The translations under genes were made by a program, and so were the position numbers. The notes beneath the pieces are model-generated. The model did no database searches. It saw only the letters and a list, made by a program, of their open reading frames with translations, and was not told where the DNA came from. From Nocardioides silvaticus (GTDB lineage: Bacteria > Actinomycetota > Actinomycetes > Propionibacteriales > Nocardioidaceae), in NCBI RefSeq assembly GCF_003160695.1, contig NZ_QGDD01000001.1, positions 962,187 to 1,026,186 of the forward strand: 64,000 bases of DNA. Reading direction: 5' to 3'. Every line of letters starts with the position of its first letter. Within the stretch, counting starts at the first letter, position 1. This document shows, one piece after another, positions 28,054 through 36,532 of the stretch.

Positions 28054-28747
28054 ACCCGACCGGTGCGGTGTTGAGCACGATGCCGCCCCGAAAGCGGGAG
28101 CCGGCGCGGTCCGCCAGCGCCTCGAGTGCGCGGAACTGGTGCGGCCGGAAGCCGGCCGCGGTGCGCACCTCGATGCCGTAGACGGTGTTGTCGGGGAGCT
28201 CGACGAGCACGTCGATCTCGAGCCCGTTGCGCTCGCGCAGGTGGGTCACCCGGAAGTCCACCTCGCTGGTGCGCTGCTGGCGCAGCAGCTCGGCGGCGAC
28301 GATGCCCTCGAGGTACGGCGCCAGCCGGGCCCGGCCGCCGAGCTCGGTCAGCGCCGCGGTGCTGTCGCCGGCCAGCCGGCGCGCGAGCGCGGGGTCGTCG
28401 AACACCACGCGGGGCCGGGCGACGGCCCGCTTCGCGACCGTGGTTCGCGCACCCGGCAGCAGGTGGACGAGGCCGAGGTCGGCCAGCGCGTCGACGTACG
28501 GCGTGATCGTGGTGCCCGGGATCCCGGACATCGCCGCGAGCCGGGCCTTGTTGAGCTCCGCCGACGGCGGCCGGGCCATCGCCTCCAGCACCGCCCGCAG
28601 TCCCCCTGGCGCCAGCCGACCGCGCCGTAGGTCGGGGACCGCGACGTCGCCGGCCAGCAGCGCGGCGTACTCCTCGGCCCCGAGCGCCGAGCGGACCTCC
28701 CCCGGCACCGACGCGCGCGACCCCAGCCGGGCGACGAAGTCCGCCAT
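27992..28747 (-). pseudogene. Truncated DUF4143 (AAA_14-type) protein
   Basis: Residues from MADFVARLG onward match only the C-terminal half of the ~400-residue AAA_14/DUF4143 ATPases: a winged-helix segment (SAELNKARLAAMSGIPGTTI) and the nuclease-like DUF4143 part (TSEVDFRVTHLRERNGLEID, GIEVRTAAGFRPHQ). No Walker A or B is present. The open frame continues upstream to 28843 through four 18-bp tandem units encoding ARPPTT repeats, which are not part of the family. Most likely the 5' part was lost at the repeat. Some expression from the ATG at 28747 cannot be excluded. Overlaps the TauE 3' end. Confidence 0.7.
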
Positions 28748-28760
28748 GCTCGAGCCGGCC

Positions 28761-28832
28761 GGTGGTCGAGCGGTCGTCGGTGGTCGAGCGGTCGTCGGCG
28801 GTCGGGCGGTCGTCGGTGGTCGAGCTTGTCGA
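28761..28832. repeat. Four tandem 18-bp units
   Basis: GGTGGTCGAGCGGTCGTC at 28761 and 28779, a variant at 28797 and a diverged unit at 28815 ending in the common GGTCGAGCTTGTCGAGACC motif. Same sequence family as the intergenic palindromes near 19.8 kb. It sits at the junction where the DUF4143 gene lost its 5' half. Confidence 0.85.
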
Positions 28833-28866
28833 GACCCCGCCACGCGCCCACCCTATCGACCAAACT

Positions 28867-28882
28867 CGTAGATTTGTCTACG
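28867..28882. promoter_or_regulatory. Palindrome upstream of cysD
   Basis: CGTAGATTTGTCTACG: a perfect 6-bp inverted repeat with a 4-base AT-rich centre, 43 bp before the cysD start in the intergenic region. A plausible operator for sulfur control of cysDN. Too short to be a terminator. Confidence 0.45.
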
Positions 28883-28924
28883 GGCTTCCCGCGGATGTCA
28901 CCTTGGCAGGTTCTGCATGGCACG

Positions 28925-29848
28925 ATGGCCCGCATGTCCCAGACCCACGTCGACTACCGACTGAGCCAGCTGGACCAGCTGGAGGCGGAGTCCATCCACA
29001 TCTTCCGCGAGGTCGCGGCGGAGTTCGAGAAGCCGGTCCTGATGTTCTCGGGCGGCAAGGACTCCATCGTCATGATGCGTCTGGCCGAGAAGGCCTTCTA
29101 CCCGGCGAAGATCCCGTTCCCGGTGCTGCAGGTCGACACCGGCTACGACTTCCCCGAGGTGCTCGCCACCCGTGACAACTGGGTCAACCGGCTCGGTGTC
29201 CGCCTGATCGTGGCGTCGGTCGAGGAGGCCATCAAGAACGGCATCGTCGTCGACGACGGCAAGACCAGCCGCAACCGGCTCCAGATCGGCACCCTGCTCA
29301 ACGCCATCGAGGAGAACGGCTTCACCGCGGCGTTCGGCGGCGGCCGGCGCGACGAGGAGAAGGCCCGCGCCAAGGAGCGCGTCTACTCCCACCGCGACGA
29401 GTTCGGCCAGTGGGACCCCAAGAACCAGCGCCCCGAGCTCTGGAACCTCTACAACGGCCGCCTGCACGAGGGCGAGCACATGCGGATCTTCCCGATCTCC
29501 AACTGGACCGAGTTGGACATCTGGGACTACATCGGCCGCGAGGGCATCGAGATCCCGTCGATCTACTACTCCCACCAGCGCCGCGTGTTCGAGCGCGACG
29601 GCATGCTGCTCAGCGAGAGCGAGCACAACCCGTGCCGTGAGGGCGAGGTCGTCGAGGAGCGCACCGTGCGGTTCCGCACCGTCGGCGACCTGACGCTGAC
29701 CGGCTGCGTCGAGAGCACCGCCTCCACGATCGAGGAGATCATCGCCGAGGTCGCCATCGCCCGGGTCACCGAGCGCGGCGCCACCCGTGGTGACGACCGG
29801 TTCTCCGAGGCCGCCATGGAAGACCGGAAGAAGGAAGGCTACTTCTGA
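28925..29848 (+). CDS. cysD: Sulfate adenylyltransferase subunit 2
   Basis: 307 residues from the ATG at 28925 (another at 28934). It forms APS from ATP and sulfate with CysN. The PP-loop FSGGKDS is at 41-47, with VDTGYDFPEV, the GGGRRDEEKARAKER loop and GCVESTASTIEEI typical of CysD. The stop overlaps the cysN ATG by one base (TGATG). No cysH or sulfite reductase is in the window, so PAPS need not be for assimilation. Confidence 0.95.
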   Translation: MARMSQTHVDYRLSQLDQLEAESIHIFREVAAEFEKPVLMFSGGKDSIVMMRLAEKAFYPAKIPFPVLQVDTGYDFPEVLATRDNWVNRLGVRLIVASVEEAIKNGIVVDDGKTSRNRLQIGTLLNAIEENGFTAAFGGGRRDEEKARAKERVYSHRDEFGQWDPKNQRPELWNLYNGRLHEGEHMRIFPISNWTELDIWDYIGREGIEIPSIYYSHQRRVFERDGMLLSESEHNPCREGEVVEERTVRFRTVGDLTLTGCVESTASTIEEIIAEVAIARVTERGATRGDDRFSEAAMEDRKKEGYF

Positions 29849-31107
29849 TGAGCACGACCAACATGGACCTTCTCCGCTTCGCCACGGCCGGCTCGGTCGA
29901 CGACGGCAAGTCGACGCTGATCGGCCGGCTGCTGCTGGACTCGAAGTCGATCTTCGAGGACCAGCTCGAGGCCGTCGAGGCCACCAGCGTCGGCAAGGGC
30001 TACGACTACACCGACCTCGCGCTGCTGACCGACGGCCTGCGCTCGGAGCGGGAGCAGGGCATCACCATCGATGTCGCCTACCGCTACTTCGCCACGCCGA
30101 ACCGCAAGTTCATCATCGCCGACACCCCCGGGCACGTGCAGTACACCCGCAACATGGTGACCGGCGCCTCGACCGCCGACCTCGGCCTGGTGCTCGTCGA
30201 CGCCCGCCAGGGCCTCACCGAGCAGTCCCGCCGGCACGCGGTGATCCTGTCGCTGCTCCGGGTCCCGCACCTGGTGCTGGCCGTGAACAAGATGGACCTC
30301 GTCGGCTACTCGCAGGAGATCTACGAGAAGATCCACGCCGAGTTCACGCAGTTCGCGACCAAGCTCAACATCCCGGACCTCGAGGTCATCCCGATCTCGG
30401 CGCTCAACGGCGACAACGTCGTCAACCGCTCCGAGAACATGGACTGGTACTCCGGCCCGACCCTGATGCACCACCTCGAGCACGTCCACGTCGCCTCCGA
30501 CCGCGACCTGATCGACGCGCGCTTCCCGGTGCAGTACGTCGTCCGGCCGAAGTCCGACGAGTTCCACGACTACCGCGGCTACGCCGGCCAGGTCGCGGGC
30601 GGCGTGCTCAAGCCGGGTGACGAGGTCGTCGTACTCCCCTCCGGCATGACGTCGAAGATCTCGCGGATCGACCTGTTCGACCAGGAGATCAGCGAGGCCT
30701 TCCCGCCGATGTCGGTGACCGTCCACCTCGAGGACGACGTCGACGTCTCCCGCGGCGACATGATCGCCCGCGTCAAGAACGCCCCCGAGCCGCGCCAGGA
30801 CGTCGACGCGATGATCTGCTGGATGACGACGACGCCGCTCAAGCCGCGGCAGAAGCTCGCGATCAAGCACACCACCCGCACCGGTCGCGCCCTGGTGAAG
30901 GACATCCAGTACCGCCTGGACGTCAACACGCTCCACCGCGACCAGGACACCAAGGAGCTCGGCGTCAACGAGATCGGCCGCGTCCAGCTGCGCACCACTG
31001 TGCCGCTGCTGAGCGACGCCTACGCCAAGAACCGCGCCACCGGCTCGTTCATCCTCATCGACGAGGCCACCGGCGTCACCGTCGGCGCCGGGATGATCAA
31101 CGGCTGA
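29848..31107 (+). CDS. cysN: Sulfate adenylyltransferase subunit 1 (GTPase)
   Basis: 419 residues, EF-Tu-like GTPase that drives APS synthesis. AGSVDDGKSTL (14-24), DTPGHVQYTRNMVTGAS and NKMDLVGYS are the G1, G3 and G4 regions. Length is that of a CysN without the C-terminal APS kinase found in NodQ-type fusions; here the kinase is a separate fusion protein 3 kb upstream. A strong terminator follows 17 bp after the stop. Confidence 0.95.
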   Translation: MSTTNMDLLRFATAGSVDDGKSTLIGRLLLDSKSIFEDQLEAVEATSVGKGYDYTDLALLTDGLRSEREQGITIDVAYRYFATPNRKFIIADTPGHVQYTRNMVTGASTADLGLVLVDARQGLTEQSRRHAVILSLLRVPHLVLAVNKMDLVGYSQEIYEKIHAEFTQFATKLNIPDLEVIPISALNGDNVVNRSENMDWYSGPTLMHHLEHVHVASDRDLIDARFPVQYVVRPKSDEFHDYRGYAGQVAGGVLKPGDEVVVLPSGMTSKISRIDLFDQEISEAFPPMSVTVHLEDDVDVSRGDMIARVKNAPEPRQDVDAMICWMTTTPLKPRQKLAIKHTTRTGRALVKDIQYRLDVNTLHRDQDTKELGVNEIGRVQLRTTVPLLSDAYAKNRATGSFILIDEATGVTVGAGMING

Positions 31108-31124
31108 CCGAACTCGACACGCAA

Positions 31125-31155
31125 CGCCCTCTCCGACCACCGGCCGGAGAGGGCG
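31125..31155. terminator. Bidirectional terminator, cysN / ygfZ
   Basis: CGCCCTCTCCG and its exact complement with a 9-base loop, followed by TCGTCGTTCTTCG on the plus strand. Lies between the convergent cysN and ygfZ genes and can serve both. Confidence 0.85.
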
Positions 31156-31180
31156 TCGTCGTTCTTCGTCTGGGCCGGCC

Positions 31181-32113
31181 TCAGCGGCGGAAGTGCAGCC
31201 CGACGTCCGGGTCGACGACGACCTCCTGCGCGGCCGGGAGGCCGTCGACGAGGAGGGGCGCGTCGGTGGGGACGTTGCGCTTGAGCAGGGCGAGGGCGAT
31301 CGGGCCGAGCTCGTGGTGACGGGCCGACGAGCCGACCCGGCCGACGACCTTGCCGGCGCCGTCGGTGACGTCGGCGCCGACGACGGGCAGCCGGTTCTCC
31401 GAGCCGTCGAGATGCAGGAGGGTCAGCCGGCGCGGCGGGCGGCCGAGGTTGTGGACCCGGGCCACGGTCTCCTGGCCGCGGTAGCAGCCCTTGTCGAGGT
31501 GGACGGCGGGGCCGATCCAGCCGACCTCGTTGGGGATCGTGCGATGGTCGGTGTCGATGCCGAAGCGCGGCTCGCCGCGCTCGATCCGGAGCGCCTCGAA
31601 GGCCCAGAGGCCGGCAGCGGGGCCGGCGGCCTCGGCGTACGCCGTGAGCTGCGCACGCGGTACCAGGTCGTACTTGCCCGGGCGCCAGGCGACCGCGACG
31701 TCGGCGGTGACATCGGTGACCTCGACCCGCATCATGAACTTCATCCGCTCGAGGAAGTCGATGAGCGCGGCGGCCGCTCCCGGCTCGGTGTGGGCCGTGA
31801 ACGCCTCCCCGTCGTCGACACCGGCGAACGCGTGCTCGACGTGCCCCTGCGGGCTCAGCACCAGCGCCTCGGTCCAGGCGCCGGGCTCGAGGCCCTCGAA
31901 CTGCTGGGTGGTCAGTGAGTGCAGCCAGGTCAACCGGTCGGGGCCGCTGATCCGCACGACGTCGCGGTGGGACAGGTCGACGAACCCCTCCCCCGCGGCG
32001 AGCGCGCGCTGCTCGCCGTACAGCGAGCCGTAGTGCGCGGCCACCGGTGCGTCGATGCCGTCGCCGGCGACGGCACCACCGAGGTTCAGCAGCGGACTCG
32101 TCGTGCTGGTCAT
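31181..32113 (-). CDS. ygfZ: Folate-binding protein YgfZ/GcvT-like
   Basis: 310 residues. KGCYRGQE is the signature of YgfZ proteins, tetrahydrofolate-dependent helpers of Fe-S enzyme maturation and repair. The N-terminal part has the GcvT fold (VDLSHRDVVRISGPDRLTWL). The ATG at 32113 overlaps the Fur stop by 4 bp. The upstream Fur-family gene and nitrobindin suggest a metal/heme/NO context. Confidence 0.9.
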   Translation of the reverse strand: MTSTTSPLLNLGGAVAGDGIDAPVAAHYGSLYGEQRALAAGEGFVDLSHRDVVRISGPDRLTWLHSLTTQQFEGLEPGAWTEALVLSPQGHVEHAFAGVDDGEAFTAHTEPGAAAALIDFLERMKFMMRVEVTDVTADVAVAWRPGKYDLVPRAQLTAYAEAAGPAAGLWAFEALRIERGEPRFGIDTDHRTIPNEVGWIGPAVHLDKGCYRGQETVARVHNLGRPPRRLTLLHLDGSENRLPVVGADVTDGAGKVVGRVGSSARHHELGPIALALLKRNVPTDAPLLVDGLPAAQEVVVDPDVGLHFRR

Positions 32114-32532
32114 GACGTCCCTTCGCAGTCGTGGCACCGGCCGAACACGGTCAGGTGCCCCAGGTCTGGGGAGAACGCATGACGGGTGGTCAGGGATTCC
32201 ACGAACGGCGCAGCTTCTTCGGCATCGGCCGAGATCACCCGGTGGCAGCCGCGGCAGACGAGGTGGAAGTGCTCGTGCCCGGCCGTCGAGTGGTACGTCG
32301 GCGCGCGGTCGCTGAGGTGGGCGTGCCGGACCAGCCCGAGCTCCTCGAGCACCTCCAACGTCCGGTAGACCGTGGAGGCGTTGACCGACGACGCCTGCCG
32401 CTGGACGTGGGCCAGCACCTCGTCGGGGGTGGCGTGGCCGAGCTCGTCGACCGCGGCCAGGATCAGCTCGCGCTGGGGGGTCAGGCGGTAGCCCTTCTCC
32501 CGCAGCGCACGCCGCCAGTCTGCCTCAGGCAC
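32110..32532 (-). CDS. Fur-family metalloregulator, Nur/Zur-like
   Basis: 140 residues. The winged helix is at about 15-80 (RLTPQRELILAAVDELGHAT, ASTVYRTLEVLEELGLV). The dimer domain has HEHFH (86-90), and the structural Zn site is C93/C96 and C133/C136. Which metal it senses (Ni, Zn or Fe) cannot be told. The nitrobindin-Fur-YgfZ order recalls the Streptomyces nur region, so Nur-like is a guess. It overlaps nitrobindin by 8 bp and ygfZ by 4. Confidence 0.88.
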   Translation of the reverse strand: MPEADWRRALREKGYRLTPQRELILAAVDELGHATPDEVLAHVQRQASSVNASTVYRTLEVLEELGLVRHAHLSDRAPTYHSTAGHEHFHLVCRGCHRVISADAEEAAPFVESLTTRHAFSPDLGHLTVFGRCHDCEGTS

Positions 32533-33019
32533 GTTGCAGCCTCGCCCACAGGTGGGGTTGGAGGGGCTGGCCCATCGCGGCCATGTCGTAGGCGTAGAGC
32601 AGGTCGCCCTCGACGTTGCCGTAGAGGCGCTTGCCGCCGACGTACTCCTTCGCCGAGTCGGTCCGCGCGACGGCGTCGGTGACGATCTCGAGCTTGCCGT
32701 TGTCGGCCTCGCCGTACCAGATCTCGACGAAGCCGGTCATGTGCGCGAGCAGCACCTCGACCTTGCCCTCGGGTCGGGCCCGGATGAAGCCCGTCTCCTG
32801 CGCGGCGTCGCGCACCTTCTTGCCCTCCTCGTCGACGATCCACGAGCGGGACAGGTAGTGGAAGAACGGGCGCCCGTCCTGCTGGAAGATCAGCTCCTGC
32901 CCGAACTGGAACTTCTCGATCGTCGGGTAGTCGCCGTGGCCGTTGCCGCGCCAGGTGCCGAGCAGCCACGCGATCGGTCCGCAGTCGGGGTGCAGGTTCT
33001 GGGGGATCTCGAAGGCCAC
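32525..33019 (-). CDS. Nitrobindin-like heme-binding protein
   Basis: 164 residues forming a beta barrel of the FABP/DUF1794 class. GTWRGNGHGDY (21-31) is the family signature and H156 in QPHLWARLQRA near the C-terminus is the expected proximal heme ligand. Members bind ferric heme and can scavenge or isomerise peroxynitrite/NO. First gene of the nitrobindin-fur-ygfZ operon, divergent from the DsrE gene. Confidence 0.9.
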   Translation of the reverse strand: MAFEIPQNLHPDCGPIAWLLGTWRGNGHGDYPTIEKFQFGQELIFQQDGRPFFHYLSRSWIVDEEGKKVRDAAQETGFIRARPEGKVEVLLAHMTGFVEIWYGEADNGKLEIVTDAVARTDSAKEYVGGKRLYGNVEGDLLYAYDMAAMGQPLQPHLWARLQRA

Positions 33020-33062
33020 GGTCGATCATCCTAGGCGGGCGGGTCGGACCTAGGGTGGGCGC

Positions 33063-33425
33063 ATGACGCGTGAGCTCGTGGTGAAGGTGACCTGCGGGAT
33101 CGACGCGCCCGAGCGGTCCAACCAGGGGTTCACCGTCGCTGCGGCCGCCGCGGCCGGCGGCACGCCCGTCTCGCTCTGGCTGACCGGCGAGGCCGTCTGG
33201 CTGGCCACCGCCGAGCGTGGCGACGAGCTGGCGCTGCCGCTGGCCACCCCGGTGCCGGAGCTGCTGGCCACCGTCCTCGAGCTCGGCACCGTGACGGCCT
33301 GCTCGCAGTGCGCGGCCCGGCGGCTGCTCTCCCAGGAGCACCTGCTGCCCGGCGTCCGCATCGCCGGCGCGCCGGTGTTCGTCGAGGAGGCCCTGCGCGA
33401 GGGCGCCCAGGCGCTGGTCTACTGA
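33063..33425 (+). CDS. DsrE/F-like small sulfur-relay protein
   Basis: 120 residues with a DsrE-like alpha/beta fold: an N-terminal strand ELVVKVTCG, TPVSLWLTGEAVWL in the middle and a Cys pair in VTACSQCAARR that could carry persulfide. Function unproven. Sulfurtransferase genes occur 6 kb away but not adjacent. Confidence 0.78.
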   Translation: MTRELVVKVTCGIDAPERSNQGFTVAAAAAAGGTPVSLWLTGEAVWLATAERGDELALPLATPVPELLATVLELGTVTACSQCAARRLLSQEHLLPGVRIAGAPVFVEEALREGAQALVY

Positions 33426-33461
33426 GCGTCTCCGTTGGGTCCAGGCCGTAGGGTGCGCTTC

Positions 33462-34352
33462 GTGAAGCAGCGGTGTGCCCTGGTGGTCGCGCTCCTCGCC
33501 GCCGTCGTCGGGCTGACCGCCTGCGAGGCCGACAACCCGGCCCGCGACGCGCGGGCGTGGGTCGTGGAGAAGGGTGACAAGTACGTCGCGCTCGGCGACT
33601 CCTACACCGCCGCACCCCAGACCGGCGACAACGCCGACCGGAGCGGCTGCCAGAACACCCGGGTCAACTACCCGCACCGGGTGGCCGAGGCGATCGGGCT
33701 GGAGCTCCTCGACAACAGCTGCAACGGCGCCAGCACCGGCTCGCTGACCAACGCCCAGCAGATCCCGAGCATCGTGCCTGGCCAGCGGCGCGAGAACCCG
33801 CCGCAGCTCGACGCCATCGACGACGACACCGACCTGGTGACGATGCGCCTCGGCGCCAACGACTACGGGCTGTTCGCGCGGATCATCCAGTGCGCCCGGA
33901 ACTTCGAAGGCGAGTCCGGCAGCCCGTGCTCCGACCTCGACGCGAGCGGCGACAACAGCCTGGACAACCGGCTGCCCGACGTGCGGGCCAACCTGGACGC
34001 CGCGCTGGCGGAGATCGAGGAGCGGGCGCCGGACGCCACGGTCGTCGTGCTCGGCTACCCGCACGTCGCCCCCGACGAGGGCACCTGCGACCTGCTCCCG
34101 GTGCCCGACGACGACTACGACTACGTGCGCCGGATCATCGAGGGGCTCAACACCGCGCTCGAGGGTGCGGCGGAGGAGGCGGGCGTCACCTACATCGACA
34201 TGTACGCCGTCAGCGAGGGCCACGACATCTGCGGCGAGCAGCCGTGGGTGGCGGGTGCGCCGATCCGGCCGAACGGCGCGACTGCCTGGCACCCCTACGC
34301 GGCCGAGTCCCAGGCCGCCGCCGAGCTGATCCTGGAGGCGCTGGAGTCATGA
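33462..34352 (+). CDS. SGNH/GDSL esterase lipoprotein, copy 1
   Basis: 296 residues. Signal peptide with lipobox VGLTAC (C21). SGNH block I is VALGDSYTA (S47 nucleophile); Gly is in CNGAS, Asn in RLGANDYG, and His in WHPYAAE near the C-terminus. Several Cys suggest disulfides. Likely an exported lipase/esterase acting on cell-surface or environmental acyl esters. The GTG at 33462 is chosen because it gives the signal peptide directly. Its stop overlaps the next ATG by 3 bp. Confidence 0.88.
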   Translation: MKQRCALVVALLAAVVGLTACEADNPARDARAWVVEKGDKYVALGDSYTAAPQTGDNADRSGCQNTRVNYPHRVAEAIGLELLDNSCNGASTGSLTNAQQIPSIVPGQRRENPPQLDAIDDDTDLVTMRLGANDYGLFARIIQCARNFEGESGSPCSDLDASGDNSLDNRLPDVRANLDAALAEIEERAPDATVVVLGYPHVAPDEGTCDLLPVPDDDYDYVRRIIEGLNTALEGAAEEAGVTYIDMYAVSEGHDICGEQPWVAGAPIRPNGATAWHPYAAESQAAAELILEALES

Positions 34353-35263
34353 GGCGCCGCGTCGTCGTACCCCTCACCCTGGTGGCCGTCGCCTCGGTGC
34401 TGACCGCTTGCGACTCCGACGAGCCGGACGGACCGGCGCCGCGGGTGATCCGCCCCGGGGACGCGTACGTCGCGCTCGGCGACTCCTACACCGCGGTGCC
34501 CGGCACGGGACCCAACGCGACCAGCACCGGCTGCAACAACACCACCGTCAACTACCCGCACCTGGTGGCCGACGAGCTCGGCCTCGAGCTCACCGACAAC
34601 AGCTGCGACGGGGCAGCGACCGAGAACCTCCTCGACGAGCAGTGCGTCGCCGCGTGCAGCGCGAAGGACATCACCTTCCAGAAGCTGCGGCCGCCCCAGG
34701 TCCAGGGCCTCGACGAGGACACCCGGTTGGTCACCTTCCGGCTCGGCGCCAACGACTACGGCCTGATCGGACGGATCATCGGGTGCGCCAGCCTGAGCCA
34801 GGCGGGCACGCCGGGGTCGCCGTGCGCCGACCAGGACGCCGAGCTGGGCGAGGACAGCATGGAGCCGAGGCTGCGCGACATGGAGCGCAACGTGCGGCGC
34901 GGCATCGAGGAGGTCCAGGACCGGGCGCCGGACGCCCGGATCATCGTGCTCGGCTACCCGCGGATCGCCCCCGACGAGGGCACCTGCCACCTGCTCCCGC
35001 TCCCCGACGGCGACTACGAGTACGCCCGCCAGATCATGCTGGGCATCAACGCCGCGCTGCAGGCGGTGGCCGACGAGGCGGACCTGACCTTCATCGACAT
35101 GTACGCCGCCAGCGAGGGGCACGACGTCTGCTCCGACGACCCCTGGGTGGCCGGGTGGACTCCCATCGGAGAGCCGCCGCCCGAGGGCGCCCGCAGGCTG
35201 CACCCGTACGCCGCCGCGGCCGAGGCCGAGGCCGAGCTGGTCCTGGAGGCGCTGAAACCCTAG
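34349..35263 (+). CDS. SGNH/GDSL esterase lipoprotein, copy 2
   Basis: 304 residues, tandem paralogue of the previous gene and translationally coupled to it (ATGA). Lipobox SVLTAC (C21), S46 in GDSYTA, Asn in RLGANDYG, His in LHPYAAA. It has an extra Cys-containing insertion around EQCVAACSAKD. Four bp convergent overlap with the glycosyltransferase. Confidence 0.88.
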   Translation: MRRRVVVPLTLVAVASVLTACDSDEPDGPAPRVIRPGDAYVALGDSYTAVPGTGPNATSTGCNNTTVNYPHLVADELGLELTDNSCDGAATENLLDEQCVAACSAKDITFQKLRPPQVQGLDEDTRLVTFRLGANDYGLIGRIIGCASLSQAGTPGSPCADQDAELGEDSMEPRLRDMERNVRRGIEEVQDRAPDARIIVLGYPRIAPDEGTCHLLPLPDGDYEYARQIMLGINAALQAVADEADLTFIDMYAASEGHDVCSDDPWVAGWTPIGEPPPEGARRLHPYAAAAEAEAELVLEALKP

Positions 35264-36444
35264 CGGGCGACGCGGAGCAGGATCTCCTCGAACTTGCTCC
35301 CGCACAGGGTCAGCTCGAACTCGCGCTCGGCGAGCTCACGGGCCCGGCGGCCGAGCTTGTCCCACAGGTCGCTGTCGTCGAGGACCTCGGCGACCCAGTT
35401 AGCGGCCGCCGGGACCGAGCTGCTGTCCGGCGGCAGCACACAGCCGCCGACGGCGTCGATGAGGTGCGCGGCGAGGTTCTCGTCGGGCATCAGGCCCAGG
35501 ATCGGACGGGCCGCGCAGAGGTAGGAGAGCGTCTTGGACGGCACCGAGAAGGCGCCGGCCGACTTGTCGAGCACGACCAGCAGCACGTCGCCGGAGCCGA
35601 GCACCTCCGAGAGCCGCTCGTAGGGCTGGAACGGCAGCAGGGTGACCGGCACGTCGAGCTTCTTCGCCTCGTCGGCGAGCTCCTCGACGGCGCTGCCCTC
35701 GGTGACCACCGTCAGGTGGACCGGGGTGCCGCGGTCACGGACCGCGCGGGCCACCTGCACCAACAGCCGCGGGTTGTGCTTGAGGCCGAGGGTGCCCGAG
35801 TAGACCAGGTTCGGCACGGCGTCGACGCCCTGCTCCTTGGCCCACGGGTTGTCGCGGGGCATCGGCACCAGCTCGCCGAGCGGCGCCCAGTTGGGGATCA
35901 CCGTGGTCTTGCCGGCGGTGCCCCACGCGCGGTGGACGTCGAGGAAGGCGTCGGAGATGACGACGATCGCGTCGGCCCGGCGGTTGCACCAGCGCTCCAC
36001 CCAGCCGGCGACCGTGGCGAAGACGTGGAACGCCCGGCTCAGCTTGGTGCCGGCGAACGAGCGCATCGCGACGCCCTGGACGTCCTGCTGCCAGGAGACC
36101 CACGGGGTCCGGGTGAGGCCGAGGAAGATCGTGACGACCGCCATCATCGGCACCGGCACGTTGCCGAAGAGCACCACGTCGGGGCGACGGCGGCGGATCT
36201 GGCGGGACAGCTGGAAGCCGTACCGCACCTCCTGGACGAGGCGTCGCCCGAAGCTGAGCTTCTCGACGACCTCACCCTGGCCGATGGCCTCGAAGTGGAC
36301 GTTGTCGTGACCGCCCAGGTTGCCCTTACCGGAGACGTGCGCCTCGCACCACGAGTGGGTGACGTCGTGTCCGCGGCGGGCAAGCTCTCCACTGAGCTCG
36401 ACTTGGAACGGGTGACCGCTGTAGTCGTGAACGAGCACGCGCAC
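35260..36444 (-). CDS. GT4-family glycosyltransferase
   Basis: 394 residues, GT-B fold. MRVLVHDYSGHPFQVELSGE, VVISDAFLDVHRAWG, and the C-terminal FSVPSKTLSYLCAARPILGL (EX7E region altered to a Ser/Lys-Tyr pattern, as in WbuB-like transferases) support a role in adding a sugar to a surface glycan intermediate. GTG start. It stands alone among unrelated genes, so the substrate is unclear. Confidence 0.85.
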   Translation of the reverse strand: MRVLVHDYSGHPFQVELSGELARRGHDVTHSWCEAHVSGKGNLGGHDNVHFEAIGQGEVVEKLSFGRRLVQEVRYGFQLSRQIRRRRPDVVLFGNVPVPMMAVVTIFLGLTRTPWVSWQQDVQGVAMRSFAGTKLSRAFHVFATVAGWVERWCNRRADAIVVISDAFLDVHRAWGTAGKTTVIPNWAPLGELVPMPRDNPWAKEQGVDAVPNLVYSGTLGLKHNPRLLVQVARAVRDRGTPVHLTVVTEGSAVEELADEAKKLDVPVTLLPFQPYERLSEVLGSGDVLLVVLDKSAGAFSVPSKTLSYLCAARPILGLMPDENLAAHLIDAVGGCVLPPDSSSVPAAANWVAEVLDDSDLWDKLGRRARELAEREFELTLCGSKFEEILLRVAR

Positions 36445-36532
36445 CGATCTTGTGCCCCTTCCTGGAGCGTCTGGTTGTCGAAACGGACCTTTCCCCGCTT
36501 CACCAACGACGGTGCTTGCCCGAGGTCACACC

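Noticed and set aside
28761..28832. 18-bp tandem units considered as a CRISPR or a coding collagen-like repeat
   Set aside because: Units are directly adjacent without spacers, and the motif matches intergenic repeats elsewhere in the window.
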